Positions 1-9,035 of a DNA stretch of 64,000 nucleotides are shown here, one piece after another. How positions within the stretch are numbered: the stretch's first letter is position 1; each line of letters begins with the position of its first letter. The translations under genes were made by a program, and so were the position numbers. Source of the stretch: Dyella nitratireducens (GTDB lineage Bacteria; Pseudomonadota; Gammaproteobacteria; Xanthomonadales; Rhodanobacteraceae). The stretch is taken from contig NZ_BMJA01000002.1 of NCBI RefSeq assembly GCF_014642835.1, forward strand, positions 806,867 to 870,866, given 5' to 3'. The notes under the pieces are model-generated. The model saw only the letters and a program-made list of their open reading frames with translations. It had not been told where the DNA came from and did not search any database.

Positions 1-29
1 CATGGATAAGAAACATGATGGAATCTCTG

Positions 30-82
30 GCGAGGTTGCTTCACCCCACCCCAACCCTCCCCTACTACACGTAGGGGAGGGG
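30..82. repeat. Type D G-rich palindromic repeat
   Basis: The sequence has a hairpin in which CCCTCCCCTAC pairs with GTAGGGGAGGG around a short loop (61-82), preceded by a CCCCACCCCAACC tract. The same pattern recurs near 6448, 19786, 24063, 26879 and 48206, always outside genes or at a gene end. It is probably a dispersed REP-like element. Nothing else is visible in the first 134 bases. Confidence 0.6.
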
Positions 83-134
83 GCCGATCCGGCAAGCTAA
101 AAACTTCCCCGGACAGCAGTGGACCTTCGCCGGA

Positions 135-287
135 ATGACGTTGAAGCAAGACCGGCTTTTTCGCAATGGCAGTGCGTTACAAAGGTGGTGTGATGCACTG
201 GCGAAGGAACTTGGCTGCGACGATGCGTTGTCGCTGATCCTGGATGCCTTGGAAAAGGGATTTTGCCGCACTCAATACAGACGATAG
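135..287 (+). CDS. Doubtful 50-residue hypothetical ORF
   Basis: This is a short open frame encoding 50 residues, with a plausible amphipathic helix in its middle (RWCDALAKELGCDDALSLIL). Its ATG lies inside a CGCCGGAATGACG repeat half, and no clear ribosome binding site precedes it. The frame also stays open upstream of the ATG. It could be the tail of a degraded gene, a real small protein, or chance. I do not recognise a family. Confidence 0.2.
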   Translation: MTLKQDRLFRNGSALQRWCDALAKELGCDDALSLILDALEKGFCRTQYRR

Positions 288-344
288 CTTCACTTTAAAA
301 GAGGGATAGTCCCTGCTATCAAGCGGTGGAGGTGCAGCCAAGTC

Positions 345-557
345 ATGACATCGATTTCTTCCGAACAGCGCCTGCAGCACTTGGAGCGTCTTTGCGGACA
401 GCTGCTGGCGCAGAATCACCGGCTGATCGAGCGCAACGCCAAGCTACTGCTGGAAATCCAGGCGATGCATCGTGAAGGCAGCGTGACCTTGCCGTTGAGT
501 AATGTGGCGCGCATACCACTGCCGCCGCACCTTCACCCGGTCCGCTCAACGCGGTGA
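345..557 (+). CDS. Small hypothetical protein, helical N-terminus
   Basis: The frame encodes 70 residues. Residues 5-44 are rich in Leu, Glu, Gln and Arg with few helix breakers and could form a short coiled coil; the tail is Pro- and His-rich. A GGAGG lies about 12 bases before the ATG, which is rather far. No family is recognised. It runs toward, and does not overlap, the response-regulator gene on the other strand. The bases from 558 to 697 show no convincing gene. Confidence 0.35.
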   Translation: MTSISSEQRLQHLERLCGQLLAQNHRLIERNAKLLLEIQAMHREGSVTLPLSNVARIPLPPHLHPVRSTR

Positions 558-697
558 TTGGTTCGAGGTGATGAGTTCGGTGCGGGGAACAATGGTCACC
601 CGCGGCGAAGACATCTTACGGCTGATCGCACCAACGATGCCGCAGGCGTCCATATCCGGGGGCGCCTGCGGTGGGGCCTAGGGAATGGCCGCAAAAA

Positions 698-1090
698 TCA
701 GTGGGATGACAATGAGGTGGAGCGGGCAAGCAGGCCATTGAGGCAGCCGAACAGCTCGTTCAGATGCACCGGTTTCTGCAAGCGTTCCAGATGGGCGTAG
801 TCGCGCGGAATGGCGTCGCCGTCGTAGCCGGTGGTGAGCACGATCGGCACGTTGTCGGCCATCAGCCGGTCGGCCAGCGGAAAGACGCGTTCGCCGTTCA
901 AGTTCACGTCGAGTACGGCTACGTCTGCCTTCGCTCCTGCGTCCAGGGCTTGCATCGCGCTGGCGACGTTCGGGAACGGTCCCACCACGCGTACGTCTTC
1001 CATTTCGAAGGCGGAGCACAGCGCATCGGCGATCAGATATTCGTCTTCCACCATCAGAACCCGCTTGCCACTCAGCTGATAGGAAGCCAT
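698..1090 (-). CDS. Single-domain response regulator
   Basis: This 130-residue protein is a CheY-like receiver domain with no output domain. The acidic pocket is E15-D16, the phosphoacceptor is D61 (VAVLDVNLNG), the switch threonine is T87 and the conserved lysine is K106 (LQKPV). It lies 162 bases downstream of the HWE histidine kinase on the same strand, so the kinase probably phosphorylates it. Known relatives act as phosphate sinks or as protein-protein switches in such pairs; the output here is unknown. An AAGGTGG precedes the ATG. Confidence 0.85.
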   Translation of the reverse strand: MASYQLSGKRVLMVEDEYLIADALCSAFEMEDVRVVGPFPNVASAMQALDAGAKADVAVLDVNLNGERVFPLADRLMADNVPIVLTTGYDGDAIPRDYAHLERLQKPVHLNELFGCLNGLLARSTSLSSH

Positions 1091-1252
1091 ATGCCACCTT
1101 GCGGCTAAATGTTCTATTTACATGCCGCTTCGCTTAGGCAGCGTGTATGGCAGTGGAAAGATATGTCGCGATGCTGGTGGCATGTTGATGGATGATGCAT
1201 TCGGCCTCATGCACATGGAGACCCACTCCTCTGTTGCAGAGGTGAATGAGGT

Positions 1253-2587
1253 TTACTTGAGTTCCTCTCCCGAGGAAAAAGGAGCGCTGCCTTCACTCAG
1301 CACGGGCACCGACATCAAGCACCGCGCACCGTCCGGCAACAACTCATAACGCGTCTTCGCCTTCAACTGATACGGCAACGCCCGCTCGATCAATTCACGC
1401 CCGTAGCCTGGCGGCGCGGAATCATCAAGCTGCACATTGGGTACGCCGGTTTCCTGCCAATACACGTGCAACATCGGTGGCTCTCCTTGGGGATGCTCCA
1501 CTTCCCATCGCACCGAAAGATGCGCAGCAGGGTGGGCGAGCGCGCCGTACTTCACGGCATTCACGACCAGCTCGTGCAGGGCCAGGGCAAACGTCTGCAG
1601 AGCGGACGAACGCAGGCGTACACCGGTCGGGCCATCCAGCGTGATCTGTTGCAGCGTTACCGCATGCGCCGCAAGTTCGTTTTGCAGCAAGCCGTCGAAC
1701 GTAACCTTTTCGCCTTGCTCCAGCCGTGACAGATAGACCTGTACGCGGCTGATCGCATCCAGCCGTGCCGTGAACACCTCAGCGAAGCCTTCCAGCGTAC
1801 TGTGCTTGGCCAGCGTGCGATCGAACAGCACACGGATCACGCTGAGCAGATTGCGTGTGCGATGCTGCAATTCGGTATTGAGCACGTGAAGCTGGCCGGT
1901 AAGCGCCTCGCGCAGCGCATCCCCTGCGTTCACCCATTCAGCGTCGGCGGTATCCAGCAAACGCCGTGCAAGCTCCGGGTGCTGCGCCATCAGCATGATC
2001 ATGTCCGACTCGTATTCCAGGTCCGGATGCGTTTGCGTCCAGTAGTGGGCCGTGCGTACAAAGGCCAGAAAAGCCAGCAGGTACTCCAGGTTTTTGCCGC
2101 CCACGGCATGCTTCACGGCGACGCGTGCCTGCGCCGAGCGTGCGGGCACGACGAACATGACGGTCAGCGCATCGAGCAGGTCTTCTTCGCCCCTGGTGTG
2201 CGGAGCAGGCATGTCCCTGGGTTCGGCGTACCCTTCCAGCTGCGTGATGGCGGCTTCCAGGCGCATGGCATGGGGCACGGGACGGCTCAGCCATTGCAGT
2301 ACCTGCTCGATGGTCTCCGTCGCAGCCTTGGCATCGCCGGCGGGATAGCCCTTGCCGAGCAGAAAGCCCGTGTGGCGGACGATGCAGTAGCGCACCTCGC
2401 AAAAGCGCGACAAATGCACGAACAACCGCTCCTTGAACAGCGACGGCAGTGGATTGTCCATATACGCCGACTTGGCCTGTGCCCATAGCTGTTCGGCCAG
2501 GCCAGGAGCTTCGGAGGCGGTTTGGAAGAAATGCGGCACCAGGCCCATGCGTTCACGTACTTCGCGCTCGAAGCGGTTTTCCCGCAT
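1253..2587 (-). CDS. HWE-family histidine kinase with AhpD-like N-terminus
   Basis: The protein has 444 residues and no membrane segment, so it should be cytoplasmic. The kinase half carries the HWE hallmarks: the phospho-acceptor region LNTELQHRTRNLL with H242, the N-box ALHELVVNAVKYGAL with N343, and the W-x-E motif in HVYWQETG. The N-terminal part (about 50-180) contains C63, C68 and H72 in RFCEVRYCIVRHTGFL, which resembles the AhpD/carboxymuconolactone-decarboxylase active-site helix. This suggests a redox or small-molecule sensor, which is inference. A GAGGGGGA stretch precedes the ATG. Its likely partner is the receiver protein at 698-1090. Confidence 0.8.
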   Translation of the reverse strand: MRENRFEREVRERMGLVPHFFQTASEAPGLAEQLWAQAKSAYMDNPLPSLFKERLFVHLSRFCEVRYCIVRHTGFLLGKGYPAGDAKAATETIEQVLQWLSRPVPHAMRLEAAITQLEGYAEPRDMPAPHTRGEEDLLDALTVMFVVPARSAQARVAVKHAVGGKNLEYLLAFLAFVRTAHYWTQTHPDLEYESDMIMLMAQHPELARRLLDTADAEWVNAGDALREALTGQLHVLNTELQHRTRNLLSVIRVLFDRTLAKHSTLEGFAEVFTARLDAISRVQVYLSRLEQGEKVTFDGLLQNELAAHAVTLQQITLDGPTGVRLRSSALQTFALALHELVVNAVKYGALAHPAAHLSVRWEVEHPQGEPPMLHVYWQETGVPNVQLDDSAPPGYGRELIERALPYQLKAKTRYELLPDGARCLMSVPVLSEGSAPFSSGEELK

Positions 2588-3429
2588 GGCGTCTTATCCC
2601 CCTCGGCGTAGCGATGTCATAGCGAGGTGCCAACGCTCGCGCAACGCGGCGAACGGCAGGAATCGCTTGATATCGTGTTGTGATGACACAGCAAGCTTGC
2701 GCACTGGCGGCGGCTCACAAAGCATGCGAACCGTTTTTTGCAGCACAGTTGAGAGAGGGCGCCGACGCAGTGCCATACATTCAGACCAAAGCTTGCCGTT
2801 CTTGTTTGTTCTTGTTCTTCTTCTTTGTTGCAGAAATCGACTACTCACCCCCAGCATTGCGCACGCAATGCCTGGAACGGGAGCACTGTGGCATGGCATG
2901 TCTCAACACCATGCACACGCGCTGTTAGTGAAGGCTTCACTGTTTTTGCGGTTCACGCGGTTTGCACGGCCGGGTACGAAAGCGTGCGTACTCGCCGTTG
3001 ACAGCATGAAGGTGCCTACCGCACAGATTGATCGGGATTCCCGCGTGCTACGGCCAAGTTGTGTGTCGTCGCCTGAATGATGAAGCGCGCGACATGCCGC
3101 ATGACGATGTCTGAATGCAGGAAACAGGAAGTCGTAAACACCGATTCCAGCGATCCATCAATACCCCTAAAAAAGCAGGGTAAAACGTGATTTGGATCGA
3201 TCCATTGCCGCGACCGCAAATGAAGAAACATTACCTCTCGCCTGCAATTTCGTAATTGCCCGACAAAAGACCAAGCCGCAGCATCCATATCGCACTCATC
3301 GGCGACAGATCATTAACGTTTAGGGGATTTGCCGCTGGGTGCATCTGTCGGGCCATGGCCCGAAATGACAACAACAGCCGATAGGCCAAGGCCTGCCGGC
3401 GCGGGTAACTGCGGGGAGAACAAAAGCTC
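2588..3429. other. Long intergenic region upstream of the TonB receptor
   Basis: About 840 bases separate the divergent histidine kinase and TonB-receptor genes. I see no convincing coding frame. It holds a T-rich tract (about 2800-2832), an A/T-richer stretch near 3160-3270, and a spaced inverted repeat at 3303-3350. It presumably carries both promoters. Confidence 0.5.
3303..3350. promoter_or_regulatory. Spaced inverted repeat CGACAGAT / ATCTGTCG
   Basis: CGACAGAT (3303-3310) and its exact complement ATCTGTCG (3343-3350) flank 32 bases, about 80 bases before the TonB-receptor start. Similar GACAGA/TCTGTC half-sites occur upstream of the GH12 gene at 30133-30159. A shared operator is possible but unproven. 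Confidence 0.25.
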
Positions 3430-6400
3430 ATGATCGGTAAGGTGCAAGCATCAGAAATGCACGGCGTCGAACGTCCTGTGCGATACAAGGCCATGTCCAG
3501 CGCCCGGCTGGCGGTGGCCGTGGCAATGGGATTGGCGTTCACGTACGGCTCTGTCTCCGTGCATGCCCAGGATGCGGCACCCGCTTCCGGCACCGGTAGC
3601 GCATCGGCGCAGACGGGTGCGGTCAATACCAAGACCAAGACCGGAACCGAGGCCAAGAAACAGGAACAGGCCAAAGCGCTGGCCGCGGTAACTGTCACCG
3701 GTATCCGCGCGAGCCTCGAAACCGCGCAGCAGCTGAAGCAGAACGCCGACCAGATCGTCGACTCCGTTACCGCGGTGGACATCAACGCCTTGCCCGACCG
3801 CAGCGTGACGGAAACCCTGCAGCGCATCAGCGGCGTGACCATCGATCGTTTCGTTTCGCCCAACGATGCGGACCATCCTGCCGGCGAGGGCAGCGGCGTG
3901 ATGATTCGCGGCCTGACACAGGTTTCGAGCCAACTGAACGGGCGCGACACCTTTTCCGCCAACAGCGGGCGCGGCCTGAGCTTTGAAGACATCCCGGCCG
4001 AATTGATGGCCGGCGTGGATGTTTACAAGAACCCCAACGCGGAAATCATCGAAGGCGGTATCGGCGGCACGGTGAACCTGCGCACGCGCATGCCGTTCGA
4101 TGCACCGGGACAGCAGATCGGTTTCTCCACCGGCGTCAACGAAGGCGATATCTCCAAGAAGAGCAAGCCGTCCGCATCGTTCCTCTACAGCAATCGCTGG
4201 AAGACCGAGAGCCTTGGTGAATTCGGCGCCTTGATCGACCTTTCCTATTCCGAGCTGTCGCAGCAGACCGATGGTATCCAGCTCGAGCCCTTCACGCGTC
4301 GCACCGACGCGGCGGCGACCGCCGGCAGTGGCTTGAGCACGGTGTACGTACCGGGCGGCGCGGACTGGCGCACGCTGGATTTCAACCGCCGGCGCATGGG
4401 TATCGCCGGTGCGCTGCAATGGCGGCCGACCAATAATCTGGAGTTCTACTCGCAGCTCGTCCGCTCTAGCTACGACATGAGCTGGCTTGAGCACGGCGCT
4501 ATTTTTGCCGACAGCAATTTTGATATCACGCCGGCCTCCGGCACCGACTTCAATTACAACGGCCAGGGCATTTTCCAGAGCGGCTACCTGAATTCCGATA
4601 CCTGGCGCGGCAACTACCCGGCCAGCCAGAACGGCGTGGCCTTCAACGGCGATACCCGCTATCAGGTGCAGAGCACGACGACCACCGATTGGTCGAACGG
4701 CTTCAAGTACAACATCAACGACCACATGGTCTTGAGCGGCGATCTGCAGCTGGTGAAGTCCTACAGCAACGAGACCGATTTCACCGTCTTCAGCCAGACC
4801 TATCTGCCGGGCGTATTCCTCAGCACCAACGGCAGCCATGGCTTGCCCATGGTGACGATCAATCCCTCGACCTATGTCGACAACGCCGCTAACTACTTCT
4901 GGTCCGCAGCCATGGACCACAAGGAGAACGAAAACGGCATGGAGCGCGCTGCTCGCCTCGACCTCGAATACGATTTCGAGGACAGCAAGTGGCTGCAGTA
5001 CATGAAGTTCGGCGTGCGCGCCACCAGCCGCAGCGAAGACAATGTGAGCACCGGCTACAACTGGGGTCCGATCACCCAGCCGTGGGCGACGATCGATACG
5101 CCGAGCGGCCTGGCGACGATGAACAGCAGCCTGCCCAACTATGCTTCGCTGTATTCGTTCAGCGGTTTCTACCGCGGCCAGGTCACGGTGCCTTCGCTGT
5201 ACTTCCCCATCAGTTCGCTGGCGACCAACTACTCGCAGGCCTACTCGATCCTGAAATCCATCGAAGCATCGGGCGGTTGGAAGCCGGTGCAGATCACCCC
5301 TGGCGATCTCAACAATCAGGGCGAGAAGACGCAGGCCGCCTACGGCATTCTGTATTTCGGCAACGATGATGCGCTGGGTATCCCGGTCGACGGCAACATT
5401 GGCGTGCGCCTGGTACGCACCAGTGAAAGAACCAACGGCGAAGGCCAATACCCGAACCTGTCCGGCAACGACCTTCCGCCAGCGCTGATGGCGGAATACA
5501 CCGGCCAATATTTCGGGCTCAGCGGCAGCGGCCATTACCAGAATGTGTTGCCCAGCTTCAACCTGCGCTTCAAGTTGACGGATGACCTGCAGTGGCGACT
5601 GGCGGCGTCGAAGGGGATGACGCGTCCGGATTTCACCCAGATGCAGCCGTTCCTTTTGCTGGGTGCGACGCTCAACACGGACAAGACCGCTGTCACGCAA
5701 TGGAACGGCACGGCCGGCAATCCCGACCTGAAGCCGATGATCGCCAAGCAATACGACACGGCCTTGGAGTGGTACTTCTCACCGACCGGCGAGCTGTACA
5801 CCACCGCCTTCTTCAAGGACATCGGCAACTACATTGCCCAGGAAACCTATACGGAGACCTACAACAACCAGCAATGGTCGGTGACACGCCCGTACAACAT
5901 TGGTACCGGCATGGTTCGCGGCGCCGAGGTGGGCTACAACCAGTTCTTCGATTTCCTACCAGGCGCGCTGAAAGGCCTGGGCGCGCAAGCCAACTACACC
6001 TATGTGCACAGCGAAGGCGGCATCAATACGGCTACCAGCCCGTATGGCGGGGCCGTGGTCACGGGCTTCCCACTGCCGATGGTCGGCCTGTCCAGAAACA
6101 GCTTCAACGTGGCCGGCATCTACCAGCTCGGCAATTGGCAGGCACGCTTGGCTTACAGCTGGCGTTCGCGTTACCTGCTCAGCACCAGCGACGCCAACAC
6201 GCACTTGCCGATGTGGTCGGACAGCTATGGCCAGCTCGACGCCTCGGTGTTCTACACGATCAACAAGAACGTGCAGGTTGGCTTGACCATGAACAACCTC
6301 ACCAATTCGACGGTGAAGACGATCATGGGTCCGACCAGCTACGGCAACGGTATCGTGGATTACAACCTGTACCCGCGTGGCTGGTTCACCACCGACCGCC

Positions 6401-6432
6401 GCTACGAGCTGCTGATGCGAGTCACGCTCTGA
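3430..6432 (+). CDS. TonB-dependent receptor (oligosaccharide uptake)
   Basis: This outer-membrane receptor has 1000 residues. A signal peptide ends near VSVHAQ (about residue 46). It is followed by a linker and a plug domain starting VTVTGIRASL, with ALPDRSVTETLQRISGV typical of the large Xanthomonas/Caulobacter TonB-receptor family. The rest is a long beta-barrel whose C-terminus is RYELLMRVTL, with the expected aromatic/hydrophobic alternation. Family members import plant-derived oligosaccharides with TonB-ExbB-ExbD energy. Its place directly before GH74, GH35 and GH3 suggests xyloglucan oligosaccharides as substrate, which is inference. A second in-frame ATG at 3493 gives a shorter, cleaner signal peptide and may be the true start. 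Confidence 0.9.
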   Translation: MIGKVQASEMHGVERPVRYKAMSSARLAVAVAMGLAFTYGSVSVHAQDAAPASGTGSASAQTGAVNTKTKTGTEAKKQEQAKALAAVTVTGIRASLETAQQLKQNADQIVDSVTAVDINALPDRSVTETLQRISGVTIDRFVSPNDADHPAGEGSGVMIRGLTQVSSQLNGRDTFSANSGRGLSFEDIPAELMAGVDVYKNPNAEIIEGGIGGTVNLRTRMPFDAPGQQIGFSTGVNEGDISKKSKPSASFLYSNRWKTESLGEFGALIDLSYSELSQQTDGIQLEPFTRRTDAAATAGSGLSTVYVPGGADWRTLDFNRRRMGIAGALQWRPTNNLEFYSQLVRSSYDMSWLEHGAIFADSNFDITPASGTDFNYNGQGIFQSGYLNSDTWRGNYPASQNGVAFNGDTRYQVQSTTTTDWSNGFKYNINDHMVLSGDLQLVKSYSNETDFTVFSQTYLPGVFLSTNGSHGLPMVTINPSTYVDNAANYFWSAAMDHKENENGMERAARLDLEYDFEDSKWLQYMKFGVRATSRSEDNVSTGYNWGPITQPWATIDTPSGLATMNSSLPNYASLYSFSGFYRGQVTVPSLYFPISSLATNYSQAYSILKSIEASGGWKPVQITPGDLNNQGEKTQAAYGILYFGNDDALGIPVDGNIGVRLVRTSERTNGEGQYPNLSGNDLPPALMAEYTGQYFGLSGSGHYQNVLPSFNLRFKLTDDLQWRLAASKGMTRPDFTQMQPFLLLGATLNTDKTAVTQWNGTAGNPDLKPMIAKQYDTALEWYFSPTGELYTTAFFKDIGNYIAQETYTETYNNQQWSVTRPYNIGTGMVRGAEVGYNQFFDFLPGALKGLGAQANYTYVHSEGGINTATSPYGGAVVTGFPLPMVGLSRNSFNVAGIYQLGNWQARLAYSWRSRYLLSTSDANTHLPMWSDSYGQLDASVFYTINKNVQVGLTMNNLTNSTVKTIMGPTSYGNGIVDYNLYPRGWFTTDRRYELLMRVTL

Positions 6433-6447
6433 TGAAGCGATGTGTCA

Positions 6448-6497
6448 CTCCCTCTCCCTCGTTTCATAACGGGGGAGAGGGTTGGGGTGAGGGGCGA
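6448..6497. repeat. Type D hairpin repeat after the TonB receptor
   Basis: CCCTCTCCC pairs with GGGAGAGGG, followed by TTGGGGTGAGGGG. It lies 16 bases after the receptor stop codon and could terminate or stabilise the transcript. Confidence 0.6.
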
Positions 6498-6535
6498 ATC
6501 TCGCGACAAACCCTTATCTCGTTCCGTCAACGGCT

Positions 6536-6611
6536 CGTAGGTTGGGGTGCAAACCCCAACATCGCCATCTCTACGCACACGGTCATGTTGGGGTTTGCAC
6601 CCCAACCTACG
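6536..6611. repeat. Type A palindromic repeat (GTAGGTTGGGGTGCAAACCC)
   Basis: Two arms, CGTAGGTTGGGGTGCAAACC and its complement, surround a variable centre. Within the left arm GGGGT and ACCCC also pair. Other copies lie at 14046, 28217, 39326 and 40528, with a half copy at 13308. It is a BIME/REP-like family of this genome. Confidence 0.85.
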
Positions 6612-6656
6612 AATGCTTGCCGACAGGACGGCAAGGCCAGCACAGGCTCCTTCCAA

Positions 6657-8885
6657 ATGTTCAGACACGTTTGCGCTGCTGCTTGCTCACTGTTCGTTGC
6701 CATCAACTTACACGCCAGCCAACCCACCGCCGTTCCCTACCACTTCACCAGCGTGCGCATCGGCGGCGGTGGTTTCGTCAGCGGTCTGGTCTACCAACCC
6801 AACGCGCAAGGCTTGCTCTACGCACGTACGGATGTCGGTGGTGCGTATCGCTGGGATCAATCTTCCATGCGTTGGACGCCGCTGACCGATTGGCTCAGCG
6901 CGGCGGACAACAATTTGATCGGCATCGACAGTCTTGCCATCGATCCACATGATGCCGATCGCGTGTACCTGTTATCCGGCACCTATAACGATCCGCGTGT
7001 GGGCAATGCCGCCGTGTTGCGTTCAACCGACCGCGGTGCGCATTTCCAGCGTACCGATCTGCCATTCAAGATGGGCGGCAATGAACTGGGACGCGGCGAC
7101 GGCGAACGTCTGGTGGTGGATCCGAACGACGACCGCATTCTGTTTCTTGGTTCGCGCGACGCAGGCTTGTGGCGCAGCGACGACTACGGCGCGCACTGGA
7201 CGCGCGTCGAAACCTTTCCCAGCGTGGCGACCTCGCCATCGGCCAGCGCCAAGGGCAACTGGCGGCGACAAGCCATCGGCATCGTGTTTGTGGTTTTCGA
7301 TCCGGCCAGCGGTTCGCCTGGCAAGCCCACCAGCGCGCTGTATGCCGGCGTTTCCACCCAGGAAACGAGCCTGTTTCGTTCCATCGATGGCGGACGCACC
7401 TGGCATCCCGTATCCGGACAACCGGTCGGCTTGCGGCCCAACCACATGGTTCGCGCCAGCGACGGCGCGTATTACCTGAGCTATGGCGATGAGCCTGGCC
7501 CCGACACCATGCACGACGGTGCGGTATGGAAATACGAACCTGCCGCGCAACGCTGGACCGACATTACGCCGCTGCCGCACGTGGTCGGTACGCCGAGCGG
7601 TTACGGCTGGGGTTCGGTGACCGTCGACCCCAGCAACCCGAACGTGGTGATGACAGCGACCTTCGCGCATTACACGCCCAAAGACGAACTGTTCCGCAGC
7701 ACCGATGGCGGCCGTCATTGGCAGGAAATCTTTGCGCATTCGCAATTCGACTACCGTGATCCAGTGTGGGTGCGCGAGCACACGCCGCATTGGCTGGCAT
7801 CCCTTGCGATCGATCCGCATGATCCCGACCGCGTGTGGTTCGTCACGGGTTACGGCGTGTGGATGTCTACCGATATGCGCAGTGCCGATCATGGCGGCGA
7901 CGTGCACTGGCAGTTCCAGGATCGCGGCCTGGAAGAAACCGTGGCGCTGGATTTGATCAGCCCACCGCAGGGCGCGCATCTGGTCTCGGCGATCGGCGAC
8001 CTGGATGGCTACAAGCACGACGATCTTGACGTCGCACAGCTGCAATTCACCGCGCCGCCGCGTTATGCGAATACCGAAAGCATCGACTTTGCGCAAAGCA
8101 AACCGGCGCTGATGGTCCGCAGCGGTTACCTGCGCAAGCCGTTCGATCCGGCGATCCGCGCTGCGTACTCGGAAGACGGCGGTGCGCATTGGCATGCTTT
8201 CGCCAGCGAGCCTGAACCATCGGGAGAGGGCGCAGGCACCATCGCCGTGGCGGCCGATGGCTCGGCCGTACTGTGGTTGCCGCGCGATGCTGCGCACGCG
8301 TATCTCACGCATGATTTCGGCAAGCATTGGTTGACCGTGAATGGTCTGCCGCCGCGGGCGCGCGTGCTGAGCGATCGTGTCGATGCGCAGCGTTTCTATG
8401 CGTACGACGGACACGCGAAGCAAGTGCTGGTGAGCCGTGATGGCGGCACACATTTCCAGGTGATCGGCGGTGCATTGGGCGATCGGGTGAAACACGGCTA
8501 TGTCGCGTGGATGCGCGCGGCGCCTGATGCTGCCGGCGTGGTTTACGTCGGCGGACAAGGCATAGGCCTGCTACGTGCACACGATGATGGCAGTGCGTTG
8601 GCGAAGCTGGGTGAGCTGGCCGACGTGCATGATTTCGGTTTCGGCAAATCGGCACCCGGCAGTGCATCGCCTACCGTGTTTGCCGCGGGGCAGCTGGGCG
8701 ATGTGTATGGCCTTTATCGTTCCACCGACGATGGCGCGCATTGGTTGCGTATCGATGATGATGCGCATCGTTACGGCGGCCAGCGGCTGGTTACAGGTGA
8801 TCCTCGCGTGTTTGGCCGGGTGTATTTCGCGACGAGCGGGCGGGGCGTGTTTTATGGCGATCCGGTGGAAGCGAAGCAGCCGTGA
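6657..8885 (+). CDS. GH74 xyloglucanase
   Basis: The 742-residue protein has a signal peptide (MFRHVCAAACSLFVAINLHA) and then the GH74 opening GGGGFVSGLVYQPNAQG...LYARTDVGGAYRW. D59 in RTDVGGAYRW matches the catalytic aspartate of the first propeller in GH74 enzymes; the second catalytic Asp is probably in the AYSEDGGAHW region. Repeated SxDxGxxW (BNR) motifs fit the two seven-bladed propellers, and the length is that of a bare GH74 catalytic unit. GH74 enzymes cut the beta-1,4-glucan backbone of xyloglucan. The open frame extends upstream to 5592, but that part overlaps the receptor and a repeat, so the ATG before the signal peptide is preferred. Confidence 0.92.
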   Translation: MFRHVCAAACSLFVAINLHASQPTAVPYHFTSVRIGGGGFVSGLVYQPNAQGLLYARTDVGGAYRWDQSSMRWTPLTDWLSAADNNLIGIDSLAIDPHDADRVYLLSGTYNDPRVGNAAVLRSTDRGAHFQRTDLPFKMGGNELGRGDGERLVVDPNDDRILFLGSRDAGLWRSDDYGAHWTRVETFPSVATSPSASAKGNWRRQAIGIVFVVFDPASGSPGKPTSALYAGVSTQETSLFRSIDGGRTWHPVSGQPVGLRPNHMVRASDGAYYLSYGDEPGPDTMHDGAVWKYEPAAQRWTDITPLPHVVGTPSGYGWGSVTVDPSNPNVVMTATFAHYTPKDELFRSTDGGRHWQEIFAHSQFDYRDPVWVREHTPHWLASLAIDPHDPDRVWFVTGYGVWMSTDMRSADHGGDVHWQFQDRGLEETVALDLISPPQGAHLVSAIGDLDGYKHDDLDVAQLQFTAPPRYANTESIDFAQSKPALMVRSGYLRKPFDPAIRAAYSEDGGAHWHAFASEPEPSGEGAGTIAVAADGSAVLWLPRDAAHAYLTHDFGKHWLTVNGLPPRARVLSDRVDAQRFYAYDGHAKQVLVSRDGGTHFQVIGGALGDRVKHGYVAWMRAAPDAAGVVYVGGQGIGLLRAHDDGSALAKLGELADVHDFGFGKSAPGSASPTVFAAGQLGDVYGLYRSTDDGAHWLRIDDDAHRYGGQRLVTGDPRVFGRVYFATSGRGVFYGDPVEAKQP

Positions 8886-8959
8886 GCGCATCGATTGCTT
8901 TTTGCCGTCGTTCCCGCTTTCGCAGCACTGCTGCCCGTGGAAGTTTCGTAGTACCTCAC

Positions 8960-8987
8960 CGTCATTCCGGCCTCCGCCGGAATGACG
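8960..8987. repeat. Type C palindrome (CGTCATTCCGG...)
   Basis: CGTCATTCCGG and CCGGAATGACG form a perfect hairpin between the GH74 and GH35 genes. Relatives lie at 10705, 18423, 24189 and 48085, with fragments near 128 and 43670. Confidence 0.75.
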
Positions 8988-9035
8988 ATTTGCCCTGAAA
9001 CAGCATCGACGTGGACATCGAGTTCGGAGCACAAC

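Noticed and set aside
2594-2899. 101-residue minus-strand frame upstream of the histidine kinase
   Set aside because: Low-complexity Arg-rich composition and no ribosome binding site; the region looks non-coding.
3451-5751. Very long open frame on the minus strand opposite the TonB receptor
   Set aside because: It is a high-GC mirror frame; its protein has no recognisable domain and the plus-strand receptor is certain.
5592-6656. Upstream extension of the GH74 reading frame
   Set aside because: It overlaps the receptor gene and two repeats, and the signal peptide starts at 6657.
7023-8558. Long minus-strand frame opposite GH74
   Set aside because: Mirror frame of a confident GH74 gene with no protein features.
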